NCBI GenBank assembly: GCA_963827135.1
Contig: CAWGZX010000004.1
Location: forward strand, 62,001-126,000
DNA length: 64,000 bases
Reading direction: 5' to 3'
Source: JAJRAN01 sp963827135
Lineage (GTDB): Archaea; Thermoplasmatota; Thermoplasmata; Methanomassiliicoccales; UBA472
The notes beneath the pieces were generated by a model. The model searched no databases and was not told the DNA's origin. It worked only from the letters and a program-made list of their open reading frames with translations. The position numbers and the translations under genes were made by a program. How positions within the stretch are numbered: position 1 is the first letter of the stretch; each line of letters begins with the position of its first letter. Positions 17,204 through 26,600 of this stretch are shown here, one piece after another.

Positions 17204-18837
17204 CTCCCTCCCCCCGCGCAGGCGCATGCGCAAGCACAGGCGCATGCGCATCCATGTCCACCTACCGATGAGCCGGCCTTGCTCGCTGGTGCAGGGTTGG
17301 TCACCGGGGCGATCTCCCTGGTCAGCCCTCTGATGTCCTTGACCACGTTGTTGCTGGCGTTGCGCAGCCTCGAGACGTAGTCGCCAGCGATGTTGCCTCT
17401 TGTGGCATCGGCCGTTCCCGCCGTCCTGCCGACTGTAGGCCCCGTGGATGTCCTCGGAAGCGGGAGGATGACGATATCCCTCATCATCCTGTCCTCGTAC
17501 CGACGATCGAGCATCATCCAGTCGTTCTTTTCCGCGAGGGACTTGGCGAAGTCCTCGGGGGTCCCCGCCGCCTTGACCTCCTGCCAGGCCTTCTCGCATA
17601 TCCTATCATAATAAGTCTTGGTGGCCTCGACGTCGAATCCCGCCATTTTGGCTCGGACCGACCCGATGAGCTCGACGAGCGTCGCCTTGAGGTCGCCACG
17701 ATTTACCTGTCCGTCCTTGATGGAATGCAGGTACATCGTCTCGTATTCGCGCTCGCCCTTGTCAGCCTTCTTGATAAGGCGCATGGGGAATTCCTCGGAT
17801 ACGACCTGGACCAACCCTTTCTTCGTCAGCCCGAAGAGTATCATCGTCGCCACCACCTCCAACGGCCGCTCTAGGACTACGGCGGCCTCCACCGCCGTCA
17901 GGTCCCTTCGTGGACCTGCGCCGACCACGTCGAGCTTGGGCTCGAAGTAATCCTTCGCGTCCCGCCTTGCCCTTCGCAGCGAGAGAACGATGGTGGTCAC
18001 GAAGAATGCCCCGAACAGGAAGGGTATGAGCAGGCCCGAGAGGGTGCACACGTCCCCAATTATGTCGATCGGAGGCTCGTCGGATCCAGGCTCGAAGAAC
18101 ACGTCCACATAGCCCTTGGGGAATCCCGCCCCGAAGTCCACTGCGCCGCTGGACACCGATTCCGACGAGACGGTGTTGTATTGCCACGAGGCCACGACCA
18201 TTCCTGAGCTGTTGTCAACCTCGATAGAGTGCCATGGGAACCCCTCCAACCATACGGCCTGCGAGGTGTTATCGAACCCTTGAGGGAAGTAGAAGTTCTC
18301 CTCCAACGTACCGATGTTCCCGATCTGGAACTGGGTGCTGAACCAGGTCGGCCTGAACCTCACTCCGACGGTGTCGGGTACCAAAGTGTTGTTGTAGACC
18401 ATGTGCGGGTTGTTCACCTTGAAGCCCAGCTCGAACGTGCCCTCGCTCTGGATCATACCGATCGTGGTTTGATCGAACTCTACCGCGATGCCGGGGGTGA
18501 CATAGGGCGAGTCATGAATCTGGGATGGCTGTCTGATCTCACCGCTGACCAAGATCCAGGCCTGGGCAGAAGCCAGGTTATAAAAATTGTTCGGCATCCC
18601 AATATCGACGCCGTCCAGATAACCGACGTTCGTGAAATGGAAGTAGTACTCGATGTCCACGCTCCCATCCCTTAAGGCTGTCACGTTCACCTTCTGTTCC
18701 GCCAGGGAGAAGGTGTAGTCCTGAGCCGTGGAGGTCGTTGCCAGCCCTCCGAAAGGCTGGAAGAGCATTATCGCCGCGAGAAGGGCGAACGCGAAAAGAA
18801 CGAGTGCCGAAGTCACGGACCTTCTGCGTTTTGCCAA
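17200..18837 (-). CDS. DUF2207-like membrane protein with a C-terminal (Cys-Ala)6 tail
   Basis: Large exported membrane protein of about 545 residues. A basic N terminus and signal/membrane helix (residues about 6-28) lead into an extracytoplasmic beta-rich region of the DUF2207 kind, a membrane helix at about 265-290 (SGLLIPFLFGAFFVTTIVLS), then a basic cytosolic region. The last residues are GHG(CA)6GGGR: six Cys-Ala repeats encoded by TGC/TGT GCN codons. Such low-complexity Cys tails next to a radical SAM/SPASM gene recall maturase target peptides. TTG 18837 follows a GGTGAT site and is preferred; an ATG at 18870 would overlap the upstream gene by 29 bp. Confidence 0.85.
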   Translation of the reverse strand: MAKRRRSVTSALVLFAFALLAAIMLFQPFGGLATTSTAQDYTFSLAEQKVNVTALRDGSVDIEYYFHFTNVGYLDGVDIGMPNNFYNLASAQAWILVSGEIRQPSQIHDSPYVTPGIAVEFDQTTIGMIQSEGTFELGFKVNNPHMVYNNTLVPDTVGVRFRPTWFSTQFQIGNIGTLEENFYFPQGFDNTSQAVWLEGFPWHSIEVDNSSGMVVASWQYNTVSSESVSSGAVDFGAGFPKGYVDVFFEPGSDEPPIDIIGDVCTLSGLLIPFLFGAFFVTTIVLSLRRARRDAKDYFEPKLDVVGAGPRRDLTAVEAAVVLERPLEVVATMILFGLTKKGLVQVVSEEFPMRLIKKADKGEREYETMYLHSIKDGQVNRGDLKATLVELIGSVRAKMAGFDVEATKTYYDRICEKAWQEVKAAGTPEDFAKSLAEKNDWMMLDRRYEDRMMRDIVILPLPRTSTGPTVGRTAGTADATRGNIAGDYVSRLRNASNNVVKDIRGLTREIAPVTNPAPASKAGSSVGGHGCACACACACACAGGGR

Positions 18838-18841
18838 TGGA

Positions 18842-19210
18842 TCACCACTTAGGAGCCTCTTCCAAGGCATATTTCATGCCGCAATAGGGGCAGGAGACCA
18901 TGATGCCTCCAGAGATGACCTTGAGGTCCTTGTCGGACAGAGGCGCGCCGCAGGATTTGCATACCAGCTGCTTCTGCTCTAACTGCCCCGATCCCTCCAT
19001 CTTCACATTGAAGGTCTGGTTTATCAGCTTTGGTTGCGAAGCCCTCACCTTCTCACTTTGCCAGCTGAAATAGATAAGGAAGATGGCGATCAGGACCATC
19101 ACCCCTCCAGCCACAAGATTCTCGGTCCCTCCGGCGATGATGAAGATAGCGCCGAGTAGCAATAGGAAGACGGCCACGAATATCAGCACAGCAGAGACTA
19201 TCCGGCTCAT
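18842..19210 (-). CDS. Two-helix membrane protein with C-terminal zinc ribbon
   Basis: A 122-residue protein: two hydrophobic helices at about 5-28 and 33-49, a linker, then a zinc ribbon at C84/C87 and C105/C108 (CKSCGAP and CPYCGMK). It is the first gene of the leftward operon with the DUF2207-like and radical SAM genes; its stop codon is part of the putative ribosome-binding site of the next gene. No function known. Its constant placement with the other two would make it a third component of the system. Confidence 0.75.
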   Translation of the reverse strand: MSRIVSAVLIFVAVFLLLLGAIFIIAGGTENLVAGGVMVLIAIFLIYFSWQSEKVRASQPKLINQTFNVKMEGSGQLEQKQLVCKSCGAPLSDKDLKVISGGIMVSCPYCGMKYALEEAPKW

Positions 19211-19366
19211 TTTTCCCCTGTCTGGATGAATGCATTATCCTGCTCTTAAAATGATTCCTTGGAGAGCTTCGATGGTCAGAACGCCTCAGTTGGACTGCCG
19301 CGGCAATGCCAGTCCTCTTACATGTGAACATGGCTTTGTCTGTGGAGCCTGGCCTATACTAGAGGT

Positions 19367-19780
19367 CTAATCGCATGGCACGATCAGCGTCGGCACCTTC
19401 GAATGATGGACCACTTTCGATGAGACGCTGCCAAGCAGAAATCCTTCCATTGCTCCCATGCCTCGGCTGCCCAGGACCAAGAGGTCATAGCCCTTGGAGG
19501 ATTCGGTCAATATCACGTTGGCAGGACTGCCCGACAAGACCATCGCTTTGCATGCTATTCCTTTCCCCATAAGCAATTCCTTGGCCGATTCTAGGTTCTT
19601 CGGTGCCTCGGATTTCAGCTCATGTGCCGGAAGATCTCTCGTCGTCTCAGGAGGCCTATGCACGTGCAACAAGGTTATCTCCGCTCCGAACTTGGAGGCT
19701 AGACCACCTGCGAAGGCAGCCGCGGCGTCAGCGCATTTAGATCCATCGACCCCGACCAATATCCTCTTAATTTCGCCCAT
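19367..19780 (-). CDS. Universal stress protein (UspA family)
   Basis: A 137-residue UspA domain protein: ILVGVDGSKCADAAAAFAG at the N terminus, LLHVHRPP, and the ATP-binding signature LVLGSRGMGAMEGFLLGSVS ending in SKVPTLIVP. The G-2x-G-9x-G(S) pattern implies nucleotide binding. The longer reading from 19867 is not conserved; ATG 19780 starts right before the first strand. Single gene. Confidence 0.92.
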   Translation of the reverse strand: MGEIKRILVGVDGSKCADAAAAFAGGLASKFGAEITLLHVHRPPETTRDLPAHELKSEAPKNLESAKELLMGKGIACKAMVLSGSPANVILTESSKGYDLLVLGSRGMGAMEGFLLGSVSSKVVHHSKVPTLIVPCD

Positions 19781-19926
19781 GTGAATCCAAAAAGGATGTA
19801 GCGGCGCATTACCAAATATTTTTCTATAGGAGGAAGTGAGGCGTTTCAGCTGCAAAGAAGATCTCAAAGAACAATAATGTAAGATGTAAAGGGTTTTTCA
19901 GACATGGTCAAAGGCCTATGAAGGTC

Positions 19927-20169
19927 TTAGAACCATGCCCAGATGGTCGCCCACATGAAGAAGTAACAGACCAGGTAGAAGATAGCACCAATTATCGCAA
20001 CAACAATGATGTTGCGGCCAAGCGCCTTCTTGTTCGGGTCGTTGCTCATCAAATAGACGATACCAATGATTATGCCTATGAAGAAGAACAAGAACGCGAT
20101 CAGGTATAGTATGAATACCATGACCGGGCTCACGCCTTCAGGCATTTGCTGCTGTTGCGTCCCCTCCAA
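19927..20169 (-). CDS. Small two-helix membrane protein
   Basis: An 80-residue protein with two hydrophobic helices at about 16-40 and 55-78 joined by the loop SNDPNKKALGRN. It resembles the membrane half of the zinc-ribbon protein at 7.3-7.7 kb but lacks the ribbon. TTG 20169 is the only in-frame start near the GGAGGGA ribosome-binding site. Function unknown. Confidence 0.65.
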   Translation of the reverse strand: MEGTQQQQMPEGVSPVMVFILYLIAFLFFFIGIIIGIVYLMSNDPNKKALGRNIIVVAIIGAIFYLVCYFFMWATIWAWF

Positions 20170-20209
20170 TTCATTCCCTCCTAAATCAAGTCAGGCACCG
20201 CCTGAACTT

Positions 20210-20449
20210 ATTATTCCTGATTAATTGTTTCATTTATAATAATTATGGAGGTTCAGATAAGGAACTGGGGGTAAAAGGCAAAAATAATACGATATTTCGT
20301 ACCGGGTTACCAATTGGAGTAATCCAATCAACGAATACATCATCGGGTTCAATGAAACCCACTCTTTTCCGAGCTCTATCGCTCATACAAAAATCTGCCA
20401 TTAATGTTCAAAGTTTCAGGGAATGAGCACAGACCGCATTAAAAAGGGC
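20210..20449. other. Gene-free AT-rich stretch
   Basis: No convincing reading frame on either strand. It separates the small membrane gene from the 20.5 kb gene and ends at the palindromic operator. The base composition is clearly more AT-rich than the flanking core genes. I see no tRNA or strong hairpin. Confidence 0.6.
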
Positions 20450-20467
20450 GATATCAGATATGATAAC
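20450..20467. promoter_or_regulatory. Palindromic operator, TATC-N6-GATA (site 1)
   Basis: GATATC-AGATAT-GATAAC, 12 bp upstream of the TATA box TATATAAG at 20480-20487 that serves the gene at 20541. It has the same spacing and placement as the sites ahead of the winged-helix genes at 31593 and 53468. Confidence 0.65.
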
Positions 20468-20479
20468 CAGACGGTTCTC

Positions 20480-20487
20480 TATATAAG
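20480..20487 (+). promoter_or_regulatory. TATA box for the 20541 gene
   Basis: TATATAAG about 61 bp ahead of the ATG. It predicts a transcript start near 20507-20510 and a leader of about 30 bases. Confidence 0.6.
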
Positions 20488-20540
20488 CTGTCCTTTCGGA
20501 TTCTGGACGTGAGATGGAAGGCTGTCTCTAAGGATGTGAA

Positions 20541-21011
20541 ATGATGTTCGAAGCCGGCTCTGAATCCAATCTGTCCATGGCGGAGAAAGTTCCTTCGAAG
20601 GCAACAGCTAAGGCCAAGCAGGTTAAAGCCAAGGCCAAGGTAAAAGCAAAGCCAGAAGGATTTCAGGGCATCGTGGCTCAGCTGAACAATTGGAGCCCCT
20701 CGGACCCGACGCTCACACGAAGCATCCTTTCAGACGAATTGAGGGCGGTATTGGAGGCTGAATCCCATGCCTGCATCAATTCCTGCGTCCCGGCCCTGAC
20801 CGTCGATTCCACTAATGCCATCGAAATCATGCACTTCCGGAACAAGGACGACATCGACGAGTTCGTGACGAGGATGGTCTGGATGCATGAGGTGTTCAAC
20901 TCCTCCTTAGGGATCTTCATGAACGTGCCAACGGAGAATCGGTCCTTGGTGGAAGAGGTTTGCCACGCCTTGCTCAAGATGGACGATGGTTGTGTCGTCA
21001 TGATCAAGTGA
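20541..21011 (+). CDS. Uncharacterised protein with a Lys/Ala-rich basic tail (family also at 54.1-54.5 kb)
   Basis: A 156-residue protein I do not recognise. Residues about 15-40 are a histone-tail-like Lys/Ala stretch, followed by a compact domain with NNWSPSDPTLTRSILSDEL, CINSCVPAL and EIMHFRNKDDIDEFVTRMVW. A clear paralogue of the same length and plan is encoded leftward at 54075-54548, sharing (N/S)NW-PSD, C-x3-C-(V/I)PAL, (M)H-(F/Y)RN and DEF-TRM-WM. The basic tail suggests nucleic acid or membrane contact (inference). The promoter carries operator site 1. Confidence 0.72.
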   Translation: MMFEAGSESNLSMAEKVPSKATAKAKQVKAKAKVKAKPEGFQGIVAQLNNWSPSDPTLTRSILSDELRAVLEAESHACINSCVPALTVDSTNAIEIMHFRNKDDIDEFVTRMVWMHEVFNSSLGIFMNVPTENRSLVEEVCHALLKMDDGCVVMIK

Positions 21012-21050
21012 GGGGATCCATCTCCTTCATGTGGCACCAACATGCATAAC

Positions 21051-21058
21051 TTTATATA
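21051..21058 (+). promoter_or_regulatory. TATA box and long structured leader of the 21188 gene
   Basis: TTTATATA, predicting a start near 21080 and an unusually long leader of about 105 bases. The leader contains a CCCC-TCC-GGGG hairpin at 21116-21126 before a good ribosome-binding site (GGAGGTGA at 21171-21178). Confidence 0.5.
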
Positions 21059-21187
21059 CAAATAATGTTTCATCAAAGCCAGCTAAATCTAATTCGTTCG
21101 GCGTGTTCTAAACGACCCCTCCGGGGCTGCGAGGAGCCAAAGAAGGAAATTTGGTCTAGTCAATCGAAACCGGAGGTGAAATCAGAA

Positions 21188-21334
21188 ATGTACGACAGGG
21201 CACCAAGGGAAATGCACAAGACCGTTTGCGACGACTGCAAGCAGACTTGCGAGGTCCCATTCAAACCCACAGAGGGTCGCCCAGTATATTGCCGCGACTG
21301 CTTCAACAAGCACAAGCCGGCAAGGCGCTATTAG
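21188..21334 (+). CDS. Small CxxC zinc-finger-like protein
   Basis: A 48-residue protein with two cysteine pairs, CDDCKQTC and CRDCFNKH, and a basic tail, resembling the CxxC-x(n)-CxxC small zinc-binding proteins often found in archaea. The start is fixed by GGAGGTGA nine bases upstream of ATG 21188; longer frames lack support. Function unknown. Confidence 0.78.
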   Translation: MYDRAPREMHKTVCDDCKQTCEVPFKPTEGRPVYCRDCFNKHKPARRY

Positions 21335-21530
21335 ATCTGCTGCGAATAACGGCACGGTCTATTTTTTCTTAATTTTTTACTCTTATTTCTGTTTAATAGC
21401 TAACCGATATCGGCTGATGACTCCCGAGGAAATCAACTTAGGACAGTCATCTTAATTATGATTTGAGTGTAAGAGCTTGGCTTGGATTTGCCTGATGCCC
21501 GATTGCTATCGAATGTTTTAGATAAAATAT

Positions 21531-21848
21531 CTAATTCTTCTGTCTCTTGATTGAAGCGGCAACTTCCTTCGCGGTTTTCAAAGGCTTCAGCACACTTGTT
21601 TGGAAGGACATTGTGGCCATTATCTCGGGCTCCATCGAATATTCCATCAATTTTTCCATGCTAGGCGTGTCATAGATAGAATATACGGTATGGCTAGGGG
21701 AATCGACCCAAGCACCAATGATCTTGATATCGTGTTTTCTCGCCAACATCTCATCCTTATCCATAGCGTTTAGGAAAGCATCCTTGAACTTCTCTACAAA
21801 CGCTGGGCAAGCCTCTGGACTATGTTTGCTTATCTTAATGACGTACAT
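21531..21848 (-). CDS. Small dimeric alpha-beta barrel-like protein
   Basis: A 105-residue protein starting MYVIKISKHSPEACPAF with the beta-alpha-beta pattern and motifs (KIIGAWVDSPSHTVYSIYD, MEKLMEYSMEPE) seen in DUF3303/muconolactone-isomerase-like ferredoxin-fold proteins. No catalytic role can be given. Convergent with the small zinc-finger gene and lies in the AT-richer 20-22 kb stretch. Confidence 0.6.
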   Translation of the reverse strand: MYVIKISKHSPEACPAFVEKFKDAFLNAMDKDEMLARKHDIKIIGAWVDSPSHTVYSIYDTPSMEKLMEYSMEPEIMATMSFQTSVLKPLKTAKEVAASIKRQKN

Positions 21849-21859
21849 GCTCTGACCTC

Positions 21860-22190
21860 ACATCACCTGTTACAGCCATTCACCATGGCCTTAATCAAAT
21901 GCCTCGATGCCTCACACTAATTAACTTTTCTAAATATGGGTCTGGGAGTCATGCGGATGCCATGGCCCTTGCATCGATTCTAAATTCTCAAGAAATGACA
22001 GTCGACGGTCGTCATCAAAAAGGATCTGAATGAGGTTCATCCTCCATCATAAAGGTGTAATTTGGCATCCTGAATGTTGTATGTCGATCGGTCAACTGCT
22101 TCATCCTTACCTGAGAGATCTAGGAAATGATTGGGATATTATTAGGTGGCTCAGGAACAACCTTTTAGTGCGAAACTGAGATAATTAGAA
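21860..22190. other. Gene-free stretch
   Basis: No supported gene on either strand over about 340 bases. It must hold the promoters of the leftward 21.8 kb gene and of the rightward ATPase, whose GAAGGAGG ribosome-binding site is at 22191-22198. No strong hairpin or operator copy seen. Confidence 0.55.
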
Positions 22191-22203
22191 GGAGGGCGCA
22201 AGA

Positions 22204-24611
22204 ATGCAGGATTTCGAGAAGCTCGGCGTATTCTATCTGGGCCGTAACTTTGACTTGGCAAGCAAACGATGCAGGACGACCTGCTCCTCTACGATTCCAA
22301 GGACCTGGTGACGCACGCGGTCTGCGTGGGCATGACCGGGAGCGGCAAGACCGGGCTCTGCATCTCCCTTCTGGAGGAGGCGGCGCTCGACGGCGTACCC
22401 TCCATCATCATCGATCCCAAGGGGGACATGGCCAACCTGCTTCTGACGTTCCCCGAGCTGCGCAAGGAGGACTTCTGCCCTGGGTCAACCCAGAGGACGC
22501 CAGAAGAAGGGCCTCACGCCCGAAGATTATGCGGCCAAGCAGGCTGAGACCTGGAAGAACGGCCTGGCCAGATGGGGGGAGGACGGCGCCCGCATCCAAC
22601 GGTTGCGCGATGCCTGCGATTTCACCATCTACACGCCGGGCAGCAACGCCGGTACCCCGGTGTCCATCCTCAAGTCCTTCTCCGCCCCTCCCGCCGAGAT
22701 CATCGGCGACGAGGAGCTGCTGCAGGAACGCGTCAACACCACCGTCACCAGCCTTCTCGGGCTGATGGGCATCGAGGCGACCCCATCCGGTCCCGGGAGC
22801 ACATCCTGATCTCCACAATATCTCCGAGGCCTGGACGTAAGGGTGCCAACCTCGACCTGGCCGGCCTCATCCAGCAGATCCAGACCCCCCCCGTCAAGCA
22901 GATCGGCGTGCTGGAGCTGGAGTCATTCTACCCTTCCAAGAACCGCTTCGAGCTGGCCATGCAGATCAACAACCTACTCGCCGCCCCGGGATTCCGGCTC
23001 TGGCTGGAGGGCGAGCCGCTGGACGTGAAGTCGCTTCCTGTACACCCCCGATGGCAAGCCCAGGGTCTCCATCTTCTCCATCGCCCACCTCAGCGACCAT
23101 GAGCGGATGTTCTTCGTTTCGCTCCTGCTGAACCATGTGGTGGGTTGGATGCGCACCCAATCCGGCACGACCAGCCTGCGCGCGATTCTCTACATCGACG
23201 AGGTCTTCGGCTACTTGCCGCCGGTGGCAAACCCGCCCTCCAAGCTGCCTCTTCTGACACTGATGAAGCAGGCCCGCGCCTTCGGCGTCGGGGTGAGTGC
23301 TGGTCACCCAGAACCCGGTGGACCTGGACTACAAGAGGCTGTCGAACACGGGCACCTGGTTCATCGGACGGCTGCAGACCGACCGGGACAAGATCCGCGT
23401 CCTGGACGCGTTGGAGGGCGCATCAGTAGGTACAGGGAAGCAGATTCGAACGCAGTCAGATGGACCAGATCATCGCCGGACTAGGCAACCGGGTGTTCCT
23501 CATGCACAATGTGCACGATGACGCCCCGACGGTGTTCACAGACCAGATGGGCGATGTCTTACCTCGCGGACCGCTGACGAGGGAGCAGATAAAAACCCTA
23601 ATAGGTCCGACCAAATCGCGATCTCAGGCCGTACGCCCTCCCACAACGCATATCTCCATCCCTCAGACTGGGCAGGATTCAGGAAGCGTGGCAGCGGCGA
23701 TCCAAAGGCCGATATTGCCGACCGAGATCCCACAATATTTCCTACCTTCATCCAGTGGAACCTCGGCAACCTTGGTCTACAAGCCTATGTTGCTGGGCGT
23801 TTCCCAGGTACGTTTCTCCGACACGAAGAGGAAGGTGGATGATACGAAAGAGCTCTACTTCCTCGCCCCCTTTATCGATGGTCCGGTCCCGATGAATTGG
23901 GAAAACGCAGAACCGGCCGATCTCAATATGCCCGATCTAGCGAGCACGCCATTGGATTCAGCCAAGTACGCAGACCTTCCGTCCGCGGCAACCATGTCCA
24001 AGAACTATGGAACCTGGAGAAAGGAATTCGCCAACTGGTTATCGAGAAGCCAAAGGATCGATCTATTCATGAGCCCGGGCCTTGGTCAGGTGTCCAAGGT
24101 CGGGGAAAAGGAGAGCGACTTCAGGATACGCATGCAACTCGCCGCCAGGGAACAATCGGACCTGAACGTAGAAAAGCTCAGGAAGAAGTACGCACCAAAA
24201 TACGCTGCTCTCGACGAGCGTATCCGAAAGGCGAAGGTGGCGATCGAGAAAGAGAGGGAGCAGGCAAGGAGCCAGAAATATCAGACGGCGATGTCCCTTG
24301 GTTCGTCCATCCTCGGTGCCATGGTTGGCAGGAAAGTAAGCAGCAGCGCCACAAGAACCGTACGCAACTATGGGAAGGCCGCTAAGGAGAAGAAGGACGT
24401 CGAGTACGCTGGAGAGAACCTCGAATCCCTACAAGAGCAGAAGAAGAGGTTGGAGGAGGAGTTCCAGCAGGAGCTAAAGGCCATGGGAGAGAAGATGGAC
24501 CCTTTGACCGAGAAGCTAGTAACCATCTCGATAATGCCCAAGAAGACGGACATCTCCGTGAAGCTGGTGGCACTGGTCTGGAGCCCATCGATCTCAAAAG
24601 GGAAGGCCTAG
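22204..24611 (+). pseudogene. HerA/DUF853-like P-loop ATPase, broken by about seven frameshifts in its first half
   Basis: Homologue of archaeal HerA-like (DUF853-type) ATPases of about 800 residues. The start MQDFEKLGVFYLGRNFDL has a strong GAAGGAGG site. Walker A GMTGSGKT and the IIIDPKGDMANLLL block are present, but the coding frame changes near 22267, 22480, 22505, 22790, 23035, 23295 and 23440; each piece continues the same protein. From 23460 to the stop the frame is intact, with a coiled-coil C terminus. There are no internal stop codons within the frame pieces, which argues for indel errors or very recent decay. Followed 7 bp later by an ABC exporter pair. Confidence 0.75.
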
Positions 24612-24618
24612 GCGATTC

Positions 24619-25554
24619 ATGACAAGCTCCGGTGAAATAACATGTGATGGTATAACTAAGGCTTACGAGAGAGGCAAGCCCGTATTGTCTGCGGTAAGCT
24701 TCTCCATCCCTGCGCACGGCATCTTCGCGGTCATTGGTAGGAACGGGGCGGGAAAGACAACGTTAGCGAGGATTCTCTCCACGCTGCTCGAGCCAAGTTC
24801 GGGGCGGGCGTCGATCGATGGTTTGGACGTCATGCTGGATGCGAAGAAGTTGCGAGAGCGGATGGCGGTCGTGCCTCAAGAGGGCAGGACCGTCGCTTGG
24901 ATGACACCCGTCCAGACCGTTTCCACTTACCTAATGTGGCGAGGCGTCGGCTACAAGGAGTCTCTGAGGAAGGCTGAGGAGGCGGTAGTCCAGGTCGGCC
25001 TTGAGGGACAGGCTGACCGTCTTAACCGAACCTTGTCCGGGGGAATGAAGCGCAAGGTCCTCGTGGCCATGGTCCTGGCCTCCGACGCCGAGTTCATCTT
25101 TCTGGATGAGCCGAGCACAGGCCTCGACCCTATCTCCAGGCAGGAGCTATGGCGATTACTGATCGAGCTAGGGAAAGATCGTTTCGTGCTGCTAACCACC
25201 CATTACTTGGAGGAGGCAGAAAGGGTAGCGGACCGAATCGGGATTCTAAACGAGGGCAGGCTAGTGGCTTTTGGTAGCATGCAGGAGCTGCGGGGTCGGC
25301 TCAAGCATCAGTACAGCCTGAAGGTGCCTGAGGCGGCGAACATCTCAGTGAGGGAGGGGGAGAAGATACCGTTGGGCAATGGCCAGGTTCAAGTGCTGAC
25401 CACGAGGTCCGAGGCCTTGGACCTTTCAAAGGATCTAATCCAAGCTAAGGCGCAGTTCTCAGTGAACCCCGTCACGCTGGATGATATCTTCACCTACATG
25501 GTAGGGGCCATGGACGCGGAGGCGACCGAGATCGAGGAGGTCGATGAGGAATGA
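24619..25554 (+). CDS. ABC transporter ATP-binding protein (drug/polyketide-exporter type)
   Basis: ATPase subunit of an ABC-2 type exporter, 311 residues: Walker A IGRNGAGKTTLARIL, signature LSGGMKRKVLVAM, Walker B EFIFLDEPSTGLDPISRQEL and the H-loop TTHYLEEAERVADR. The C-terminal 80 residues match the DrrA-like accessory region. The following permease gene overlaps it by 4 bp, so the two form one transporter. Substrate unknown. Confidence 0.93.
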   Translation: MTSSGEITCDGITKAYERGKPVLSAVSFSIPAHGIFAVIGRNGAGKTTLARILSTLLEPSSGRASIDGLDVMLDAKKLRERMAVVPQEGRTVAWMTPVQTVSTYLMWRGVGYKESLRKAEEAVVQVGLEGQADRLNRTLSGGMKRKVLVAMVLASDAEFIFLDEPSTGLDPISRQELWRLLIELGKDRFVLLTTHYLEEAERVADRIGILNEGRLVAFGSMQELRGRLKHQYSLKVPEAANISVREGEKIPLGNGQVQVLTTRSEALDLSKDLIQAKAQFSVNPVTLDDIFTYMVGAMDAEATEIEEVDEE

Positions 25555-26291
25555 GCCGCCTGGGCAGTCAAATACTGGCCTCCATCCTGGTGAACGCAAT
25601 CTATGAAATGCGGAATTATCCCGCAGTTCTAGTGATCACCGTGCTCTCTCCGCTCTCCTTCCTCACTTTGATCTTCTTCATAAGTGGGGGAACGCTACTG
25701 GCAGTGGGGATTGTAGGGGGCTTGATCATGAGCATGTTCTCCGCAGGGACATCGCTCCAGGCTGATCTGTCCCATCTAAAGAACGATTTCAAACTACAGG
25801 ACATGGTGGTAGCGTCACCCACGAAAGCATCCGTCTACGTCGCAGGCATGGCTATATCAGAGCTGATCTACGCCTCGCCGGCGCTTGCCATCTTGTCCAT
25901 ACTCTTCGCGTTGTTCGTGCATATCGAATTGGCTGCGGTGCTTGGCATCGTCGCTGTCATGCTAATGATGTTCCTGATGTCGATCTCCCTGGGGTTCGCC
26001 CTTGCTACCATCTCCTCTGACATAGTCCAAAGTTTCGCGTTCACGCGCCTGCTCTCTCTGCTCTTCACTACCCTGGCTCCGGTGTATTACCCGATCACAT
26101 TCATTCCGTTGCCGTGGCGATACATAGCATATCTTTCACCCACAACATACGCGGCTCAGATAGGTCACGTCCTCGTTGGTTTCTATGCGGTCCCGATGAA
26201 TCAGCTTATGATAGATTGGGTCGTGCTGATAGTCCTCACCGTTCTCTTCGTTTGGATTGGTATGAAAAAGGCTAGATGGAGAGAGAAATAA
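25551..26291 (+). CDS. ABC-2 type transporter permease
   Basis: Membrane subunit of 246 residues with six hydrophobic helices; starts at ATG 25551, overlapping the ATPase stop. The segments STALAP-like TTLAPVYYPITFIPLPWR and the loop AYLSPTTYAAQIGHVLVG are typical of ABC-2 permeases that export lipids, antibiotics or polysaccharides. Partner of the gene before it. Confidence 0.9.
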   Translation: MSRLGSQILASILVNAIYEMRNYPAVLVITVLSPLSFLTLIFFISGGTLLAVGIVGGLIMSMFSAGTSLQADLSHLKNDFKLQDMVVASPTKASVYVAGMAISELIYASPALAILSILFALFVHIELAAVLGIVAVMLMMFLMSISLGFALATISSDIVQSFAFTRLLSLLFTTLAPVYYPITFIPLPWRYIAYLSPTTYAAQIGHVLVGFYAVPMNQLMIDWVVLIVLTVLFVWIGMKKARWREK

Positions 26292-26600
26292 ATAACGTGT
26301 AAATTTGCGTGATTGAACGTTCAATCTGTAGGTAGCTCGGGGGGTTTTCGACGGTATCTGCAAGCTTTTGACCCTGATCTCGAATTCGCGTTGTGGTCAG
26401 ATGGTGACAAATGGCAGCCCACCTGACATTGGGTCCGAGGAATAAGGTCATTCAGAAGAGTGCGAGGTAACGGGAACTCAAGGGGGACGACCTTCTTGGC
26501 TACAGAGACAGGCCTTAGGGATGCCGTGAGGTTCGGGCTATGTAAACCGTCAATCAAATGGGTATTAGTTTTTCCTAGCGTAAGACTGGGATGCCTACGC
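26292..26600. other. Gene-free stretch containing a dispersed 22-bp repeat
   Basis: No convincing coding sequence over about 310 bases. A frame on each strand is open for part of it but lacks a start, ribosome-binding site or recognisable motif. Bases 26516-26537 are the reverse complement of 52994-53015, a perfect 22-bp match (CCGAACCTCACGGCATCCCT core). Confidence 0.5.

Noticed and set aside
21510..21532. Palindrome TTAGATA-AAA-TATCTAA at the end of the 21.5 kb gene
   Set aside because: The half-sites are inverted in order and the spacing is three bases, not six, so it is not a copy of the operator. It may be a terminator.
26321..26557. Leftward 78-codon frame as a gene
   Set aside because: No ribosome-binding site, no motif, and it spans the dispersed repeat. 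The opposite strand is open too, so neither is convincing.
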